Source: Stenotrophomonas sp. Marseille-Q4652
Lineage (GTDB): Bacteria; Pseudomonadota; Gammaproteobacteria; Xanthomonadales; Xanthomonadaceae
DNA: 64,000 nucleotides
Assembly: GCF_916618915.1 (NCBI RefSeq)
Contig: NZ_CAKAKE010000001.1
Location: 2,108,001-2,172,000 of the forward strand
Direction: 5' to 3'
The notes under the pieces: generated by a model
What the model saw: only the letters and a program-made list of their open reading frames with translations
Database searches by the model: none
Told to the model about the DNA's origin: nothing
Shown here: in pieces, positions 59,597 through 64,000 of the stretch
Position numbering within the stretch: position 1 is the stretch's first letter
Layout of the letters: every line of letters starts with the position of its first letter
Translations under genes and position numbers: made by a program

Positions 59597-60121
59597 TTGC
59601 ACCCGCCCAGCACCGACACCGAAGCTCCTTCGACCCCGTTTCCCTTCGCCGATGAGCCCGCCTGGCAGCAGTTGCCGGGCCGTGGTGCGTGGCTGGCCGC
59701 CACCGGCGGCGCACTGACCATGGGCATCGTGCTGGGCATGGCCGGCTTTGCCTTCTCGCTGCTGCTCGACCGCACGCAACTGCTGCCGGCAGTGCTGGCC
59801 GCCGGCGGCACCGGCGCGGTGTTCGGCGCCTGGTTCGGCTTCCGCCGCCACCGCCGCACCTTCTGGCACCTGGACGAACACGGCCTGGGCCTGCGCCGCG
59901 GCCACTGGTGGCACAGCGAAACCCGGGTGCCGCTGTCGCGCGTGCAGCACCTGGACCTGCGCCGCGGTCCGCTGGAACGTGTCGCCGGGCTCGGCACGCT
60001 GGTGGTCCACACCGCCGGCAGCCGGCACAGCGCGGTGTCCATCGCCGGGCTGGACCAGCACGATGCCGAGCACCTGCGCGACCGGCTCTCGCGCCAGCTC
60101 GACGAAGACGACGCGCTGTGA
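59597..60121 (+). CDS. Bacterial PH-domain membrane protein, YdbS-like
   Basis: About 174 aa: two helices (AWLAATGGALTMGIVLGMAG and LLPAVLAAGGTGAVFGAWFGF) followed by a bPH2 domain (FWHLDEHGLGLRRGHWWHSETRVPLSRVQHLDLRRGPLERVAGL). The start is uncertain: TTG at 59597 has GGAG upstream, while an ATG at 59561 would add 12 residues in what looks like promoter sequence. Overlaps the next gene by GTGA (60118-60121), so the two are coupled like YdbS/YdbT. Confidence 0.8.
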   Translation: MHPPSTDTEAPSTPFPFADEPAWQQLPGRGAWLAATGGALTMGIVLGMAGFAFSLLLDRTQLLPAVLAAGGTGAVFGAWFGFRRHRRTFWHLDEHGLGLRRGHWWHSETRVPLSRVQHLDLRRGPLERVAGLGTLVVHTAGSRHSAVSIAGLDQHDAEHLRDRLSRQLDEDDAL

Positions 60122-61629
60122 GCACCCGCGCGATTCCCGCAGCCGTCGACCACCGGCTGCACCCGTGGTCGTGGCTTTTCGTGCTGCTGCAGCAACTGCG
60201 GCAGTTCCTGTTGCCGCTGGTGGCGTTGCTGGTGTTCGGCAACCGTGGCGACCGCGATGAGCTCGTCGGCCACCTGGTCACGCTGGGCGTGGTCGTGGCG
60301 CTGGTGGGCACCGCGGTGCTGCAGTACCTGACCTACCGCTACCGAATCGGCAACGACGGGCTGAGCATCCGCAGCGGGATCCTGGCCCGCAACCGGCGCG
60401 AGATCCCGTTCGCCCGCATCCACAACGTCACCGTGCACCAGAACGTGCTGCACCGGCTGTTCGGCGTGGCCGAGCTGCGCCTGGAATCGGCCGGCGGCGA
60501 CAAGCCCGAGGCACAGATGCGCGTGCTGCGGCTGGACCAGGCGCTGGCGCTGGAGCAGCTGATCCGCCATCGCGGCCACGCCCCGCAGGCGATGCCAGAC
60601 GCGATACCGCAGCCCGCGCCCGCACCGGACGTGCTGCTCGCACTGCCGGCCGGCGAGCTGGTGCGCCTGGGCCTGGTTTCCAACCGCGCGCTGGTGGTGC
60701 TGGCAGCCGCGTTCGGTGCCGGCTACCAGATGTTCCCGCGGCAGGTGGTGGAAGGATTCATCGAGCAGCAGGGCCGGCAGGTGTTCGGCTATGCCAGCAG
60801 CCTGCAGCTGGGCAGCTGGACCACCGCGGCCACCGTCTCCGTCGGGCTGGTGTTCGCACTGGCGGTGATGCGCCTGCTGTCCATTGGGCTTGCGCTGCTG
60901 CAGTACCACGACTTCCGCCTGAGCGAAGGCGATGGGCGGCTCACCGTCGAGCGCGGCCTGCTGACCCGCGTGCGCGCCAGCGCGGCACCGCGCCGCATCC
61001 AGGCCTGGACTCTGCGGGAAGGCCTGCTGCACCGCCTGTTCGGACGCCGCAGCCTGCGCATCGACATCGCTTCGGGCTCGCCCCAGGACGAGCACGGCCG
61101 CGCACTCAAGGAGCTGGTGCCGATCGGCCGGCCGGAAACCTGCGATGCCCTGATCAACCACGTGCTGCCGGCGGTGCAGTGGCCGCCGATGCAGTGGCAG
61201 CCGGTGGTCACCTCCAGCTGGTGGCGGCTGTGCCTGCCGGCGCTGCTGCTGGTGCTGCTGGCCAGCGGCCTGGCAAGCCTGCGCTTCGGCGCGTGGGGGC
61301 TGCTGCCGCTGCTGTGGCTGCCGTGGTCGGCCTTCAAGGCGCACCGCCAGGTGCTGCGCATGGGCTGGTCCGTCGACGGGCACTGCGTCGCGCTGCGCGG
61401 CGGGTGGTGGAACCGCTGGTGGCGGATGGCCGAGCTGGACAAGCTGCAGGCGCTGCAACTGCGGCGTTCGCCGCTGGACCGCTGGCTGGGGACGGCGACA
61501 CTGACCCTGGATACCGCAGGCGCCGGAGCCGGCCCGGCGCTACAGCTGCAGTTCCTGCCCGAGGCCGAAGCGCGTGCGGTAGTGGCCCGGCTCTCCCGGG
61601 CACTGGCCCGGCGAAAGCTGCGCTGGTAA
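60118..61629 (+). CDS. Bacterial PH-domain membrane protein, YdbT-like
   Basis: 503 aa with about six helices in pairs and three bPH2-like domains; the YdbT signature appears as YRYRIGNDGLSIRSGILARNRREIPFARIHNVTVHQNVLHRLFGV, and a further copy begins DFRLSEGDGRLTVERGLLTRV. GTG at 60118 overlaps the upstream stop and is the best start. Function in membrane-associated processes is not established. Confidence 0.85.
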   Translation: MSTRAIPAAVDHRLHPWSWLFVLLQQLRQFLLPLVALLVFGNRGDRDELVGHLVTLGVVVALVGTAVLQYLTYRYRIGNDGLSIRSGILARNRREIPFARIHNVTVHQNVLHRLFGVAELRLESAGGDKPEAQMRVLRLDQALALEQLIRHRGHAPQAMPDAIPQPAPAPDVLLALPAGELVRLGLVSNRALVVLAAAFGAGYQMFPRQVVEGFIEQQGRQVFGYASSLQLGSWTTAATVSVGLVFALAVMRLLSIGLALLQYHDFRLSEGDGRLTVERGLLTRVRASAAPRRIQAWTLREGLLHRLFGRRSLRIDIASGSPQDEHGRALKELVPIGRPETCDALINHVLPAVQWPPMQWQPVVTSSWWRLCLPALLLVLLASGLASLRFGAWGLLPLLWLPWSAFKAHRQVLRMGWSVDGHCVALRGGWWNRWWRMAELDKLQALQLRRSPLDRWLGTATLTLDTAGAGAGPALQLQFLPEAEARAVVARLSRALARRKLRW

Positions 61630-61635
61630 CGCGGC

Positions 61636-62667
61636 TCAGGTCCGCGCCGGTCCCCAGTAGCCGATGCGCTTGCGCAGCTTGATCTTGCGCCACCAGTTGC
61701 GCGGCTTGGGCTTGCGGTTGCGCCCGCCCCTGGCGACGAAATCATCGATCGCCTGGAGGATGCGCTCGGCCGACTGGCCATCGCGGTAGGGGTGCAGCTG
61801 GTCGGCGAACTCACGCACGGCGGCCATCAGTTCCGGCGGCCGGGACAGCGCGCGGCGGATCGCGGGCTCGAAGTCCTTCGGATCATCAATGTCGATCAGC
61901 TGCGGGCCGGGACGGCGGTTCTTGAACGTCACCACCGGCTTGTAGGTGAGCAGGAACTCGTTGAGCGCCGACGAGGTATCCGAGCACATCATGTCCACCT
62001 GCGGGAACAGGTCCAGGATGTTGTCGTTCTCGGCGAAGGTCAGGTACTCGTTCTGCAGTGCCTTGTATTTGGCCACCAGCTCCGGGTCCATCTTCGGATG
62101 GAAGGTGACGATCCAGCGCCACTCGCCTGTGCGCGACAGCCGCTTGATCTCGTCATGCAGGATCGGGGCGGCGCTCCACGACGGCGAGAACGTGGAGTGG
62201 TACAGGATCACCGGCGGGTCGCGCACCGGCTCGGGCTCGTCGCGCAGCTGGCTCATGAACGGGTCGATCTTCGGGAAGCCGGTCTCGACCACCGAGAAAT
62301 GCCCCTGCTCCCCGGCCAGCTTGCCGAACGCGGCGGTGTCGCGCGGGCCGGTGGTGCAGTACAGGTCGAAGAAGCCACGGATGTAGATGTGGCGCGGCTT
62401 GCCCGCATCGAAGCCGTGGAAGGTCTCGACCTTCACGCCGGGGAAGAAGTGCGGCACCGCGTTGGATGAGGTGATCACCGCATACGGGTTCCAGGCGCGC
62501 ACCTGCTCGACGGTCAGCAGCTTCTCGTCGGGCGCCAGGTCCTCGGCACCGGGGCCGTCGAAGAACCATGCCGTCTCGTCACCCCGGGCGCGGATCGCCG
62601 CCTGGATCGGACGCAGGATCGCCAGCGCGTAGCGTTCCGAACCGTACAGCAGGTAGTGGCGTGGCAC
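61636..62667 (-). CDS. CDP-glycerol:poly(glycerophosphate) glycerophosphotransferase-like protein
   Basis: 343 aa. The pattern ILYHSTFSPSW, FHPKMDPELVAKYKALQNEY and MMCSDTSSALNEFLLTYKPVVTFKNRR is that of the TagB/TagF-like (GT-B) family. GTG at 62667 follows AGGAG at 7 bp; the frame is open upstream by 100 codons without coding character. In Gram-negatives such proteins are usually tied to surface glycans, in line with the two genes that follow. The actual acceptor is unknown. Confidence 0.8.
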   Translation of the reverse strand: MPRHYLLYGSERYALAILRPIQAAIRARGDETAWFFDGPGAEDLAPDEKLLTVEQVRAWNPYAVITSSNAVPHFFPGVKVETFHGFDAGKPRHIYIRGFFDLYCTTGPRDTAAFGKLAGEQGHFSVVETGFPKIDPFMSQLRDEPEPVRDPPVILYHSTFSPSWSAAPILHDEIKRLSRTGEWRWIVTFHPKMDPELVAKYKALQNEYLTFAENDNILDLFPQVDMMCSDTSSALNEFLLTYKPVVTFKNRRPGPQLIDIDDPKDFEPAIRRALSRPPELMAAVREFADQLHPYRDGQSAERILQAIDDFVARGGRNRKPKPRNWWRKIKLRKRIGYWGPART

Positions 62668-62764
62668 GTGGTGGCTCCTGGTATCGCGTGGGGCGGCAAT
62701 TATCGCATCGCCAGTGTGGCAGGTGGCTGCTAGGCTGGCCGCCGGTTCCCGCCGTTTCCCGTGC

Positions 62765-63589
62765 ATGTCCAGCCCGACCCCGACCGTTCCTGCCGACCGT
62801 CCCCGCCTGTCGGCCTGCATCATTGCCTTCAACGAGGCCGACCGCATCGGCGACTGCCTGGCCTCGCTGTCGTTCTGCGACGAGATCGTGGTGGTGGATT
62901 CGTTCTCCACCGATGGCACCGTGGAAGTTGCCCAGGCCGCCGGCGCACGCGTGCTGCAGCGCGCGTTCACCGGTTTCCGCAGCCAGAAGGCGTACTGCGT
63001 GGAGCAGGCCAGTCATGACTGGGTGCTGTGCCTGGATGCCGACGAGCGGGTCAATGCGACCCTGCGTGCGGCCATCGAACAGGAGCGCGATGCCGGTTTC
63101 CCGAGCGGTGTCGGCTACCGCTTCGCGCGATGCTCGGAATACTTCGGCCGCTTCCTGCGCCACGGCACTGCCTACCCGGACCGGGTGCTGCGATTGTTCG
63201 ACCGCCGCCACGGCGGCTGGCGCGGCGAGCGCGAGATCCACGAGGCGGTCAGCGTCGACGGCACGGTGGCGCTGCTGCGCGGCGACCTGCTGCACCACCC
63301 CTACCGCAGCTTCCTGCAGTTGCTGGACAAGAAGCAGAAGTATGCGCGGATGATGGCCGAACACGAGTTCGCGCGCGGCAAGCGCGCCACCCTCGGCAAG
63401 CTGGTGCTGGCACCGGCGTGGCGCTTCGTGCGCAGCTACGTGGTCAGGCGTGGCTTCCTTGATGGCTGGCCGGGCCTGATCGAGGCCTTCGTCAGTGCCA
63501 ACTACGTCCGGCAGAAGACCATCATGCTGTGGCTGCTGCACAACGGCCAGCCACTGGTCGACCCGCCGCGGAATCAGCCGCGCGGCTGA
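62765..63589 (+). CDS. Glycosyltransferase family 2, WaaE/KdtX-like
   Basis: 274-aa GT-A enzyme. SACIIAFNEADRIGDCLASL and VVVDSFSTDGTVEVA start the GT2 domain; LCLDADERV carries DxD-type residues, and YPDRVLRLFDRRHGGWRGEREIHEAV is typical of WaaE-type LPS core transferases. ATG at 62765 is preferred over one 17 codons upstream. Divergent from the glycerophosphotransferase-like gene; the two probably act on LPS or another surface glycan. Confidence 0.85.
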   Translation: MSSPTPTVPADRPRLSACIIAFNEADRIGDCLASLSFCDEIVVVDSFSTDGTVEVAQAAGARVLQRAFTGFRSQKAYCVEQASHDWVLCLDADERVNATLRAAIEQERDAGFPSGVGYRFARCSEYFGRFLRHGTAYPDRVLRLFDRRHGGWRGEREIHEAVSVDGTVALLRGDLLHHPYRSFLQLLDKKQKYARMMAEHEFARGKRATLGKLVLAPAWRFVRSYVVRRGFLDGWPGLIEAFVSANYVRQKTIMLWLLHNGQPLVDPPRNQPRG

Positions 63590-64000
63590 GCCGCCACCGT
63601 CCGCGCCCGCAGCACGGCAAGGCCCATCAGCACGCCGACGATGCTGACGTAGAAGCTGGCGGTGATCTGGTGGGCGAACATCGACTGGGTCAGGCCGCAC
63701 AGCGCGTAACCGACCACGACCATGATCCCGGCCGCCGCCGGCCCGCGGAATTTCCCATGGCCGCTGCGGCGGTGCAGACGTGCGAACAGCAGCAGCGGCA
63801 CGCCATAGATCGCCAGCAGCAACAGCACGCCGGGCACGCCGCGGGTGGCGGCCCACTCGGCGAGGTCGTTGTGGGCGTGGCTGAGATGGCAGCGCGGCGC
63901 GGACTGCTGCTCGAGCGCGCATTCGGGCAGTCGCTTCATCGCCTCGTCGAAGCGGTCGATGCCCACGCCGGTCAGCGGATGCTCGCGGAAGGTATCCCAG
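63574..64000 (-). CDS. O-antigen ligase-like membrane protein (5' end outside window)
   Basis: C-terminal about 142 residues of a Wzy_C (O-antigen ligase/polymerase) protein; coding continues through the right edge. TFREHPLTGVGIDRF, then HAHNDLAEWAATRGVPGVLLLLAIYG are the conserved periplasmic loop with the family His and following helix; two or three more hydrophobic helices follow. It converges on and slightly overlaps the end of the WaaE-like gene (63574-63589). WaaL or Wzy function is not separable. Confidence 0.85.
   Translation of the reverse strand, partial: WDTFREHPLTGVGIDRFDEAMKRLPECALEQQSAPRCHLSHAHNDLAEWAATRGVPGVLLLLAIYGVPLLLFARLHRRSGHGKFRGPAAAGIMVVVGYALCGLTQSMFAHQITASFYVSIVGVLMGLAVLRARTVAAQPRG

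Overview
The window is a high-GC gammaproteobacterial chromosome segment, most likely Xanthomonadaceae (Stenotrophomonas/Pseudoxanthomonas/Xanthomonas relatives). The evidence is gene order and protein character: mreBCD-mrdA-rodA, lptM-dapF-DUF484-xerC close to hslVU, an est-algZ-algR-hemC operon, opgH without opgG, and an SOS box of the Xanthomonadales type. No search was run, so the genus is an inference.

Layout. 1-5573 (minus) is the rod-shape operon mreB-mreC-mreD-mrdA-rodA; rodA runs off the left edge. 5847-12100 holds a PfkB sugar/nucleoside kinase, a HAD phosphatase with a lipoprotein, an M1 aminopeptidase, ubiE, a cytosine-deaminase-like enzyme and a small unknown gene. 12187-18975 (minus) holds hslU, hslV, a frameshifted ChaN/EreA-like secreted protein, a decayed plus-strand PAS-GGDEF pseudogene, xerC, DUF484, dapF and lptM. 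19031-23210 holds a DUF454 gene and an autotransporter split by a frameshift in a C-rich repeat. 23582-32270 holds two S9 peptidases either side of an aminotransferase, a lipocalin, a WYL regulator and a DUF481 outer-membrane protein. 32301-38215 holds hemC, algR, algZ, a carboxylesterase, opgH and a small conserved gene.

38.3-54.7 kb looks like a genomic island next to tRNA-Ile(CAU). It has a P4-type integrase beside the tRNA, an older integrase relic, two IS3-family elements, an SOS-box-controlled umuD with a truncated umuC, a truncated OmpR-type regulator, a P1B-4-type metal ATPase, a czcCBA efflux system with a His-rich CzcI-like protein, dgkA, and an eptA (lipid A phosphoethanolamine transferase) that has lost its membrane domain. 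The island couples heavy-metal export with lipid A modification and DAG recycling, but has been eroded by IS activity at both ends. Short GACTCAC repeats at both ends and a 12-bp copy of the tRNA end at 38299 suggest the attachment sites.

54943-64000 returns to core genes: rpoD, dtd, a lipid A acyltransferase, a RibA with a vestigial RibB-like half, two bacterial PH-domain membrane proteins, and an LPS/surface-glycan group (CDP-glycerol glycerophosphotransferase-like, WaaE-like glycosyltransferase, O-antigen-ligase-like protein cut by the right edge).
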